Below are positions 9,037 through 21,200 of a DNA stretch of 64,000 bases, one piece after another. Origin of the DNA: CAKZQX01 sp034435975 (lineage in GTDB: Bacteria; Chloroflexota; Chloroflexia; Chloroflexales; Chloroflexaceae). The translations under genes were made by a program, and so were the position numbers. The stretch lies in contig DAOTWD010000014.1 of assembly GCA_034435975.1 (NCBI GenBank), positions 1 to 64,000 of the forward strand, given 5' to 3'. The notes below the pieces were generated by a model. The model did not search any database. It worked only from the letters and a program-made list of their open reading frames with translations, and was not told where the DNA came from. Numbering within the stretch: position 1 is the stretch's first letter; each line of letters begins with the position of its first letter.

Positions 9037-9280
9037 TGAGGAAGCGCGTATGTATGTGGCCCTAAATCATGTTTTACCCATCTCATTGGCGAAAAGGATA
9101 ACGTTTATACGAAGGGGTCATATGATTCCTTGCAGCAACATGATGGCTGACCGCGTACCGCCTGATGAAGGTTGAAAAAATCAATGTTCACGCACATACG
9201 TCCGCAGAACCGGCTCAAATCAGGCCTGCGGCCACTGGCGTATCCAGCTTGTTAACCGTTCATCAGGCGTTCCGACGCTC

Positions 9281-12200
9281 TCAGGGCAGCGGAGTCAGCT
9301 TGCGTACCCGTCCATTCGCCCGGTCTGCGATATAGAGTTCATTATTGGGCGTAATAAATAACCCTTCTGGTCGATTCAAGTGGGCACTGGTTGCCGCGTT
9401 GCCATCACCAGTATTACCCGCTACGCCAGTACCAGCAATGGTCTCGATAATGCCGCTTACGGGATGGACACGGCGGATACGGTGGCGCGCATCGTCAGCG
9501 ATATAGATGCTGCCGTCAAGCCCGACTGCTAAACCATGGGCATGGCTAAAACCAAACGAAGCTGCGGTTGCCAGACCACCATCGCCGCAGGCGGCGGTGG
9601 CTGAACTACAGTTTTGCCCATTCCCGGCGACAACTTGCATGGTGGCTTCAGTGAGCGGCGTCGTGATGGTATCGCCGGGCGACCCTTTGTAGACGCGGAG
9701 CCGGGGGGCATCCATGCCCATCACATACACGCTGCCATCGGGGCCGACAGCGACCGCACTGAGGCGGGTGATCATATTATTGGCATACACGGAGCGCGTA
9801 CCGGTATCCAGGTTGACCATCGTGACCTGCCGCCCGTTCATCTCCGAGATGTACAGGATATTGCGCGTACGGTCTACCGCTACGCGTGTAGGCAGATTGA
9901 GACTGGTGGTCTGGACAGTCACCGCCCCGGTTGCAAGATCGGCGCGGCGTACCTGGGCCACTGGACTATCCCACCATGCACCCAGATAGGCGTAGGTGCC
10001 ACTGGCATCAACGTCGATGCCGGTCATATTAGCGACCGAGGGGCTGAGGGTGATGGTACTCACGACTCCTTCCGGTGTTATCCGCCGGAGTGTGCTACCG
10101 CCGACAAAGTACACCGTGCCGTCGGATGCCACGGTTACATCGGAGACCATACCGCTGGCAACGGTGCTGATGGTAAAGCTTGTGGGCGTCGTTGCCAGCG
10201 AGTCGCCCAGGTCGTGGGTGAGCGTATTGAGCGTGTAGGGCACGATGTCGGCAAAGGCATGTGAATAGACCCGATTCCAGCCCGTGCCGCTGTTGACAGT
10301 GTAGATGAGATCACCCTCGGTGATGGTGCCTGGTATGATCAGGTACAGCAGGTAGCTGGCCGTGCTGTCCAGGGTGATCGGGGGGCTGAAGCCATAGGTA
10401 TAAAACCCATCACCAGTCAGGCCGGTGATCGCGCCAGCTATGACTGGCTGACCATCCTCGTCCCACACGGTGCCACTGATCTGCAGGATCGTCGGGGCAA
10501 TCTCCAGCGTGTTGGCGATGTCCAGGCGATAGTTACGCACAAACGTACAACTGGTGGCGCTACAGCCGTCCGCTGCTCCGCCCGGAAGCAGAGTCGCGCT
10601 ATCCAGGCCGGGCATTGTACCCGTCAGTCCGCTCGCCTGGCCCCACATACCACCTGTGGCATAGGTGATGCGATCAAGATCGATCGCATCCAGGGTGATG
10701 AGGCGGAGTGGATCGGAGGTACAGGTATAGGCCAGGCTCGTGCCAGGTAGACTCTGCGCACACACGATCTCGGCATCGGCGGTGATGGTCAGGGCACTGG
10801 TGGTACGCAGCCAGTCATCCGTCAGCGGGAGGTCAGGGACGGGCCAGAGCGGGGCCAGGTCGCCCGTAAAGCGCAGCACCAGGTCACGTTCTTCACCAAA
10901 CGTGTAGGACAGTTCGTTCCGCGCCCCGACTGTCAGATTGTCAAAGGTCAGACCATTATAGGTGGCGTTAAAGCTGCCCTGGCTCAGAGCAATATTCACT
11001 GCACCCTGCGTTACGCCTGCATCCACCAGAGCGTACAGGTCAAAGGTGCCATCGGCGGCGGTGGTGGTCGTGCCATTGTCGTAGCGGGTCAGATTGGTGT
11101 CGCCATGGCCGGTCAGTGTAACCTGCATGCCAGATAGCGGATCACCCGCAATATCTCGCACGCTGCCGCGTACATGCAGCAGCGTCGGTGACACTGCCAG
11201 GTTTGCATCAAAGAAGCTGGTACCGCCAGCCACGTTGGGCGGCACCGTGTTGCTCAAGGTGGCACTGCCCCACGCGCCGCTCACGACATACTCCACCGCG
11301 ACTGCGATTATCGGCAGCCGCACCGGATCGCACAGATAGGTGCTGCTGCTCGTGACCGTCACCTGGCACAACTCCGCACCATCTGCGCTGATGGTCACAG
11401 TGGTACCTGGACTGGACAGAGCGCGGCTGAGATGCGCGTTGTCTACCCGACCCCGGAAGCGCACATAGCGCTCGTTGATCAGCGTATCCAGCGTTATGGT
11501 GGTCAGATCAGCGGGATTGAGGGTGACAGCGGTACTCTGCTCATCGCTGATACCGTTGAGGGTTGCCATGACGGTGACATCGCCACTCAACGCATCTCCT
11601 GGCAGCAGCACAAAGCGATACGTGCCGAAGGTGCCGGTTTGCTGGGTGAGCATCGTATCGTTGAGCGTACTGGACAATGTTACGGATACCCCGGCCAGCG
11701 GGCTGGTACCATCGCTGACTGTACCCTCAACCAGCAGGGTGGTGGGACGGGCAGACAGGTTGGCCGTGATGCTTCCCGCCTGGCCCATCGGTGGCATGGT
11801 CACATCCAGCGTCGAGGTGTCACTACTCGTTCCCCAATCACCGGTAAGCGTGGCCTCGACGATCACCGTACCCACGGGCAGTGACGTCGGCGGACAGGTG
11901 TAGGTGCCGCCGGGGGTGGTCGTTGTGCTACAGAATACACCCAGGTCGGGCGTACTCAGTGCCACCGTCATGGTGCCCAATGCGAGGTTCAGCCCGTATG
12001 CATCGGTCACCTGCCCACTGATCGCAGTGACGGGGGTGTAGGGTATGGCGAGCGTGCGTGGATAGTCGGTGCTGCTGCCAATCGGCGGCAGGTAGCTGAC
12101 AAACCCCTCGATTTCGGCGGTACCCCAGATACCACTCACCACATAGAAGATAGGGAACGGTGCTGATACCACCACCCGCGCACTACAGTTATACTGTCCG

Positions 12201-15200
12201 TTACTCTGGCTGGTAGCCGTACAGAGTATGCCAAGATTGGGCGCAACGACCTGTACCGTGGCATTGGGTACCGTAACGCCCGTATCGGCTGCTGTGACGA
12301 CCTGGCCGTTAAAACGCAGTGTGCGCCCGGCGATTGCCAGTGGCTGGTCGATGATGTTGACCGCTCCGACAGTAAGGTTAACCGCACGGCTCAGATCAAA
12401 CGTTTCGTTGCCATAGCTGGCACTATAGTTCAGCGTGCCCGCGCTCACGGTGTTATCCACAAATCGATAGAGATTATAGCGCCCGCTCGTGCTGGTGGTG
12501 GTGCTAGCGCTGGTCAACCCACCCACAGTAACGGTGGCATTAGCCAGCGGCACCTGGTTTACGTCGGATACCGTGCCAGAGAGATGCAGCAAAGTAGGCG
12601 TGACGCTAAAGTCGTGGGCCACGGTGGTGGTACCACCGGCTGCCGGCAGATCGGTCAGCACGGTGCTGTAGGTGGCGCTGCCGCGTTTGCTCACCTGAAT
12701 ATCTAGCGCGAGCGGCTCGTTGCTCGTCACCGTCAGGCGACAGGTATAGCTACCGTCCGTCCCGGTAGTGGTCGTACAGGGTGTTGCCAGCGCAGCGCTG
12801 CTGACCACCACCTGCGCGCCTGGCACAGCGAGCGGCTCACTCAACTGGTGGCTGCGCACCCGTCCGACCACAAACACCGTACGCGCTGGATCGCCTGGAT
12901 GTCCCGGATCACCAGGGTCGTCCGGATCACCGGGATCGGGAGCACTCAGCGTAACATCCTGGGTAAGTGTGTTGAGTGTGGCAGGAACCAGCGTAACCGT
13001 CGCCACTGCTATCCCAGACTGGTTCTGGCTGGTTGCCAGGAAGGTTAGTTCGGTTGCACTGGCAAGCGGAGCGGTTTCGGGCAACACGGCATACAGGGTA
13101 TACTGCCCGCTGCTGTTGGTGCTAGCGGGTGCTGCCGCCAACCCCACCACCCGGACACCTGCCCCGGCAGCCGGGGTGCTATCAGCGGTGGTGATTGTAC
13201 CGGTGACACGGAGCGTGGTGGGACTGGCGGTTATGTCTTTGACGTAGAAGCGCTCCCCGCCGGCTGGCGGCAGCAGATGGTCGCCCTCGCCCAGCCGTAA
13301 CAGATATGGTTGCCCATTGCTGTCGCGCTCGGTGCCCGCGACACGGTAGGCCACCGTGAAGGGGGTAGCATCATCAACAAACAACTGGCAACGGTACGTA
13401 CCGGTTGCGTCGGTACTGGTGGTGCAGATCGGGCCGCGTTCGGGCGAGGTCAGCACCACGCTAATTCCCTGCCGCGCCTCGGCTGCCACGGCATTGGTGA
13501 TCGTGCCATGCAACACCACGCTACGGGCAGTAAACGGCAGTCGAATGGTCAGCGGCGGCAGGGTGTGCAACGTTCCATCGGTCAGGCCACCAAACGCCTG
13601 GTTGCCCGTGCTGGCTATGTGGCGGTAGCTGGCGCGGTAGCCAATGCTCCCGCTGGTGACGCCAGGAGTGAGCGGGACATAGGCTTCATAGTCGCCCTGG
13701 GCATCGGTCGTGACGGTCAGGTTGAGCGGCTGGGTGACCCGGAAGGAGGCACCGCCGAGCGGTCGCCCACTCAGGTCGGTGATTTTGCCATGCACCAGCA
13801 CGGTGGTGACACTAACTGTCAGGTTACGGTTGATCTCGTTCAGAAAGGCCGTACCAGGTATCAGGCTAAAGCTATAGGGCAGAGCAGCTATTTCGGTACC
13901 CTGATAGGACACCACAAAGCGCAGGGGCATGGTCGTCGGAGCCTGTTCTACCAGGCCGTTGCAGCTATAGCGCCCCTGGTTGTTGACCGTTGCGGCACAG
14001 ATCAGCCCCACATCAGCATAGGCGTCGGCACCATACACCTCCACCCGTGCGCCTGGTAACCCGGCCCCACCAGCATTGCTGTTGCGCACCTGCCCGCTGA
14101 TCTGCATCCGGGCCGTGGTACTCTGGTCGGCCCCGGCACGACCAAGATCAACTGTGATATCGCGTTCGATCAGCGTGCGGGCACCAGCCGCAACGGTGAA
14201 GCTACTGGTTTCGGTGTGGCTGGCGCTGCCGGTTAGCGAGCGGTAGGTGACGTTATAGAAAAGGCCATCAGTGGCGGTCGTGATGCCGTTGGGCAATACC
14301 AGATACAGGGTATAACGTCCATCGTCGTCGGTGGTCGTCGTGCGTCCATCGCCGCTCACCGCTGCGCCCACCGTGGCTCCTACGACAGGCGTGCCGTCGG
14401 TATTGCGCACGATCCCGGTGAGATGCAGGGTGGTGGGACTGGCATACAGCGTGTGGGCAAAGGGCAAACGCCCACCCACACTGGCCGCAGTCGGATCGAG
14501 GACAGCGGTGTCGGGCGCATTGCCGCGCCCGCCGACCTGGTAATCAACCTGGATCGGATCGTTGCCGGCAAGAAAGGCGTCACAGTTGTAGAAACCCTGT
14601 TTGTCGGCAGTCGTCTCACACAGCAGGCCCGCCTGTGGACTACTGATCGTCACCTGCGCCTCTGGCACCCAGAAGCCCTCCACCAGACTGTTGCGTACCC
14701 GGCCGGTAAAGGCAATCGTGCGCCCGGTAAAGCTGAGGCTGTGCGCAATCGTCGTCAGTTGGCCCACGAGCGGCGCACCACCAGTCAGATCGCCCAGTTC
14801 CAGCGTTTGAACCGCCAGGCTCTGGCCGGCAGGCGTGCTGTATTCCGCGCGATAGGTTATGCTGCCAGATATGCGGGTCGGGTCACCGAGCATCGTGGTG
14901 TCGGGCACCGCCAGGAACAGACGGTATTGCCCATTGCTGGCGGTCTTGCCGCTTACCTGGGTAAAGAAACCATCGCCGGTCTGCGGGCCACGAATCGTGA
15001 TCGTCGCGTTGGCAATGGGTGTGTCGCCGGGGTCAGTGACCTGGCCCAACAACTCGAAGGTGGTGGGTGCAACCATCAGGTCGGTGGTTTTGACCAGCAC
15101 GCTCCCCGGTGCCGGGATGTCGGCGGTGGTAATCGCCACCGTGGTACTCGCGCTGCCCACCGCTTCGACTCGCACCTGGGCACTAAACGGGTCGGTGCTG

Positions 15201-18200
15201 GTGACCAGCGTGTTGCAGGTATAGACGCCCGTGCTGCTGGTCGTGGTCGTGCAGGTGCCGCCTTCGATACCGTCGGCCTGAATAACAACCCGTGTACCCG
15301 CCACACCAGCGGGTGCAGTGGGGTCACGATCAACGATATGCTGGTTGCGCACCGTACCCGTAAATAGCAACCGCCGCGCCTGTTGTGGGTGGTCGTTGCC
15401 CGGTGGCCGGGTTGGATCGAGGTCGGACGGTGCCGGGCGAGGCGTGGTGGTGATGTTGTGGCGTAGCTCGTGGATGCCGTCGCTGAACAGGTCAAACGGT
15501 TTGACCAGGCGCACATAGGTTGTCAGGCGGGTATCGGCGGCTTCATAGATCAGTTCGCCAGACATGATGCCGTCGGGCAGGGGCATATAGAAGCTGTAGA
15601 AGCCATTCGCGTCGGCCTGCCCATCGACAAAGCCAGGGCCAGCTACGCGCACATAGCCATACGGCAACGGTTGGCCATCGGGGCTGAAGAGTTGCCCGGT
15701 CAGATGAAGCACGTTGCGCGGGCTTACGGTTATATCCTGGCGCGTTTCAAGCCAGCGCCCGGCGCGGGGGGCGGGACGTTCGACATCAAATGTTACCGGA
15801 TCGCCACGACCAGTGACCCGATAGCGCAACGTCAGGCGCTCCAAGGCCAGGTAGTCATCGGGATAATCGGTTAACCCACAGGCATAGCTGCCATTGACGA
15901 GCGTGGTGGTATCACACAACACGCGGTTGCCCAGTTCCACCGCCCGCACCACCACCCGTGCGCCTGGAATTACAATCGTCGGATCGGCAGCCAGCGTAAC
16001 CTGCCCCTCAAAGGCCAGACCGACCAGACTGTAGGCCGGTTCGCCTGCGCCCGCCACATGCTCGTCGAAACACAACCCGCTGGCAACCAGGTTCTGGGCA
16101 CTCCGACCGGCGGCGATCTCGATCGCCAGCCCGTCGATAAACCGGGGCGAAATCGCATCAACGTTGGCTCGACAGGTTGTTTGCAGCAGGTTGCGGGCCT
16201 CGGCATAATAATCACGCCCGGCACCACCGGCCAGTTCCTCGCGTGAGGGGAAAGTCGCGTTTTGCACCAGGTTGTAGGTAGCCAGGCTTTCGCCCTCGGC
16301 ATAGGTAAAGAGTGAATCCTGTGCATTCGTCACGCGCCAGGCCTCAACAAACGCGTTGAGGGTAGGCACGGTCTTGCCCTCACGGTCACGAATATCGTTG
16401 CCACGGATGCCATCGGCGGTGCCCAGCATCCCGCGATAGCGCCCGGTCGAGGGGGTGAACATAGACACATCGAGCGAGATAGCCCGTTCGGTGGAGCCAA
16501 TCAGGGCCTCGGAGAGCAATCCAATCCGCACGCCCGTTAATCCGCCACCCACATACTGTTCGGGGTTGGTCAGGTCAGGATCGCGCACCCAGACCGTCAC
16601 CGTACCGCTACGCTCGACCTGGAATAGCGCATCACCCAGCGTGTAGTAGCCCGGTGCCAGGTCAGCGGCGGCACGATTGATGAACATCTGCAGGCGGTTA
16701 TCGGGGCTGCCTGCCGGTGGCAACCGCACCTCGATAGTATTGGTGCCAACCCGCACCGCTGCCGCCGTGTTAAACGATGCCCAGTCGGGGAAGCCCGCCA
16801 GTCGTGCCTGGCGCACCTGAAGTTCGAAACCGTTGAAGGGATCGCCATCGGTCGCATAGACAAACTCACCCAGATGTAAAGAGCTAAACGAGGAACCGTC
16901 AAAGGTCGTGACATGCGGATCGCCCCATGACTTGGCAATCGGCAACGACATAAGCATCTCAGTTTCACGCGGGGTGGGCGCACCACCGCCACCGCCACCA
17001 GAAAATCTCCGCTGCGGGCAATCGAGGCAGCGTGGTTGTGCATCATTGCTGCCGTAGCGCCTGGGTTCTGGACGGCGAGCAGGCCTGAAGTCCTGGGGTA
17101 GGCGTTTTACACACTGGTTGTCGGTATCCACCAGTTCTGGTTCGGGCGCGTGACAGGCACCTGAACCAACGGTAAAGGTGTCGCTGCGCATGGTTAGCTT
17201 GCCCTGATTGTCGCTCGATCCCAGGTGGAAGCGCAAATCAAGCAGTCGATTCAGTGATGGGTTGAACGCCCGCACATATGGCCGTAATGGCGGGCTTAAC
17301 TCACTCATTGTGAGCGGCCAGGCCAGGCGCGGACGACTCAGCGTGGTCAGTCGATAACTGCCGTCGGGCACGCCATCCCAACGCCAGGCCCAGTAGTCAC
17401 TGGCACGCCGCTCCATCGTCCCTACTGGCTGGAGCATTGGTGTACTGACACATGCACCGCCTTCACCAGTAGGGACGGTCTGCTCGATCAGATAGACATC
17501 GACGTCGTCAATGTATTGCAAGATCAGTGGGCGGAACCACTCCAGCACCCCCTCGTCAAACTCGGTGCTAAAAGTGATATGCCGCTCAACGTTATTGGTT
17601 TTGTACTCCGTGCGGCGGAAATAGTTTGTGATCTCGCCATCCTGGTTGACAGGACACTCCTCCTGCTCCTGATAACAGGTAATCCGCACATTCGCATCTT
17701 CATAAAACTGAGCCGCACCTCTGGCACACACATCCTGAGGCACAGTGGGCTGGTTGGTACCAGGACGGTTGCCTGCATCATCGGTGCCACGCCAGCCCTC
17801 TGGCGGCAGCGGGCTGCCACGGCCGGGTGGGTAGGGAATGATATACCTGAACTGAACCAGCGGCTCGGTCAGGAACGAAATATTAATCCCCGTCCAGCCC
17901 TTCAACCGTCGCGCCTTACGCGCAATACCCCCGCCAACTCCGATTGAACCCGCAACGCCTAGCCCGATCGAGCCATAGCCATAACGTGGATCGAGCAACC
18001 GTTCATCGCGGGCATAGCCAGCGGTGATCACAGGAACCGCCACCTTAAAGTCGATGGTTGGCTCAATGTCATTAACGGCATCTTTGATGTCCTTGAGCAT
18101 TTTTTGCAGTTCATCACGAGTGAAACCCTCGATCAGTCCCAGCACCGCATCAATGCCCATCACTCCCATGATAACCGACAGTTTGGCTTCAATTAGCAAC

Positions 18201-21200
18201 TCGGCCCGTATGCGCTCAATGCGTAGATCAACATTCACACCAGGGTCAATACCTTCCGTATTGGCACTGGCCAACGGCAGCGCGGAGGTGCTGATACTAA
18301 AGCGCCCACTCACAGCGACATCTTTGGATGCCGTAAGCTGAATCTGGCCCGTTATTTTTGCAATCGGAGTAAAGGCCAGTTTGCATTTCAGTCCCACCAC
18401 AGGGAACGCTGGGAAGGGGAACTGACAGGCTTTTTCCAGTCCTTTGAGCGGTGCTGAGTTTTCGGCAATCTTGTCAAAGAAAATAGTAACCGCAGCATCC
18501 TTGCCTGGTTCTGCACCACCGACATCGAGCGTCAGTTGCGCCCCGGCACCTACGCCACCCTGGAAGGTAAATGAGGCATAGGGCAGGATATTCACTCCAG
18601 CCGAAGCAGTAATGCTGAACTCTAGATACTGGTAGGTATAGACCCGGCCACTCACATGCCCCTCAATACGACGTTTATCTTTCTCTTCGTGGAAGAACGG
18701 CACATTCGACACTTCAAATTCTTCTGTCACCTCAAAGCGATCGGCGAGACTGCCGCTAAAGGAGATATTGGCAGGCCTGGAGCCGGGTGCAGCGGGTAAC
18801 AAGTCCATGGGTCGCGCCAGTCCCGGAATACGCCCGGCACTTGCCACGCCACTGGTAGATGCGGTGGCAATGGTCGCAAACTCGTCAAAGCGGATGTCAT
18901 CCTGGGTGTAGGTAGCCTCAAATCCGGCCTCGGCAATCACGGTTTCCAGCGGCACCACTTCGTACACCAGCGCAATACCGCCTGGCGTGGTGGTAGCGCT
19001 CACCACCTGCCCGGCGACCGGGCTGTCGCCATCGGTGGTAAAGCGCGTACCAGGAGTCAGTGCAGCAGGAAGTTGGCTGGCATCAAGCATGGTCTGGAAG
19101 CGTGGTGGACTGCGATCCAGCCAGTCTTCAAACTCGGTGATACTGGTTACGTTCTCCAGACCCCGCCCGGACAGCGGAGCAGCGCGAATGGGCGCAATGA
19201 TCGCCGTGTCAGGCACCAGTTGCACGCCGGAATGGAGCCGGGCTGCCACCATCACGCTCGACGCCGAGTCGATGCCGGCCCAGCGCACCCGCAGTTGCAG
19301 GTAGCCGGTGGGTGCAGCGGCCTGTACTGTGACACGGGTCGGGTTGGCCGGGTCTATGGCATAGGTCAGTCCGCCATCCTGATTCTCGGCGTTCCACTGA
19401 ATATTCCGGTAAAGAACGGGGTCAATCGGCACCGGATTGCCACGGCTATCGTAGCCCACCAGCATGAGCGTTTTTGTTGCACCAGGTGCCGTGAGCAGTG
19501 CCGTGCGCGGTTCAATCGCCAGCCAGACCGGGCGGGTGGTGTTGATCTGCGAGCGACGCGGGAAGTCCACTGCCGGCTGCACCTGCACGGTTACGGTACC
19601 CACTGCCGACTGCCCGTTGCTATCTGTCGCCACAAAATCGACAAACTCATACCAGGGCGCACTCTCTACCGGCGCGGTGGGCGTGTAGGTCAATACCGTA
19701 CCATCCAGACGCAGGTTGCCCGATAGCACCCCGGTGGTTGTCAGCGTCAGGGCTGGCGTCGTACCGTCGTGGTTACGGGCCAGCGGTGCCAGGTCAAGGC
19801 TCGCACCGGGACTGTCGGCATACATCTTCAGCGTGCTGAACTCGACAATGGGCCTGGCACCGCTGGCCTCTTCTGGTGTGAGAGCCACCATCTGGATCTG
19901 TCCATAGGCACTGCTTCCCTGCGGATCGGACACGGTGTAGACCACGACATCGCTGCCGTCAAAACGTTTGTCGGGGAAGTACTCCAGCATATTGGGCGTG
20001 AAGGCAAACTGTCCATATTGTGGCAAATCGGTCACAGTGTAGCTGATGTAGCCGGTGGTGGTAAAGATGTCGGTGGGAAGTTCGATCGTCGATTCCAGTG
20101 GCAAGTCGTTGGCAAAATCCGGTTCGTCCGTTTCGGGTGGGGTGGCCCGCGAGACGATCGTGACATCGTAGGTGAGGGGATCGTTCTCGAAGTCGTAGCC
20201 CAGCGGCGAAATATTCAAGCCCGCCGTTGCTGCCGGGTCAAAGGTTAGCGTGCGATCATTGGCGAGCGGGGGCCGGTTGGGCGGGCGCACCACCACCGAG
20301 ACCGTGCCGCTGGCCGACTGTCCAGTGCTATCGGTGGCGTTGAAGGTTAACTGGTCAGTACCTACATAGTCCAGGGCGGGGGTGTAGGTCAGCGTGGTGG
20401 TGACAACTGTCGCGGTGCCATGTTGAGGTAGCATTGCCAGCGCAAAGATCAGGGGATCACCAGTCGGCGCAATCGCCCCCAGGTCGGCTAGATCAACGGT
20501 GACGGTCTGGTTGCGGTCAAGCGCAAGGTCTATGTCGAATGGCACCGGGGGCGGGTTCTCAACCGACAGCACGGTGATGGTGGCATACACGGTGGGCAAG
20601 GCCTGATTGATGGCATACCACACTCCGGCCAGATTGAAGGCATACGAGCGCGTTGCACCAGGGGGAATAGATAATACCGTGCTAACCGGTGCATTCGTGC
20701 TGGTCGTCATCTGTGCATGAGCTACCTGGTTGCCCGCAATGGCGAGCATGTCAGGATCGTCCGCGTCAGGCGTCGTCGGCACAGCGTCCATATCTGCATC
20801 GGCACTGGCGGCAAAATCAGCAGGATCGGTCGTGGTCGCTGCCGACGTGTCAGTCACACCAGCACCACTCCGCCGAATGATCGGCAAGAACACGACATGC
20901 CGGCTGGCAGGGTCGGGTTGCACAATAGACGTGGGCGTGGGCGTGGAATCGGTCGCTCTGCTGGGCGTGGTGGGGGTAAGGGTGGCTCCGCCTGCCGTCG
21001 CTGTCTGTTCTGGCCCACTCAGTCCGGGCACGGTGGGCGTCAGCGTGGCCCGGCCAACCGTTGCTGTCGGTGTGGCAAGATCGGGGTTAACCGGGTCGGT
21101 CGGGTTAACCGGGTCGCCCGGGTTAACCGGGTCGGTCGGGTTAACCGGGTCGGTCGGGTTAACCGGGTCGCCCGGGTCAACCGGGTCGGTCGGGTTAACC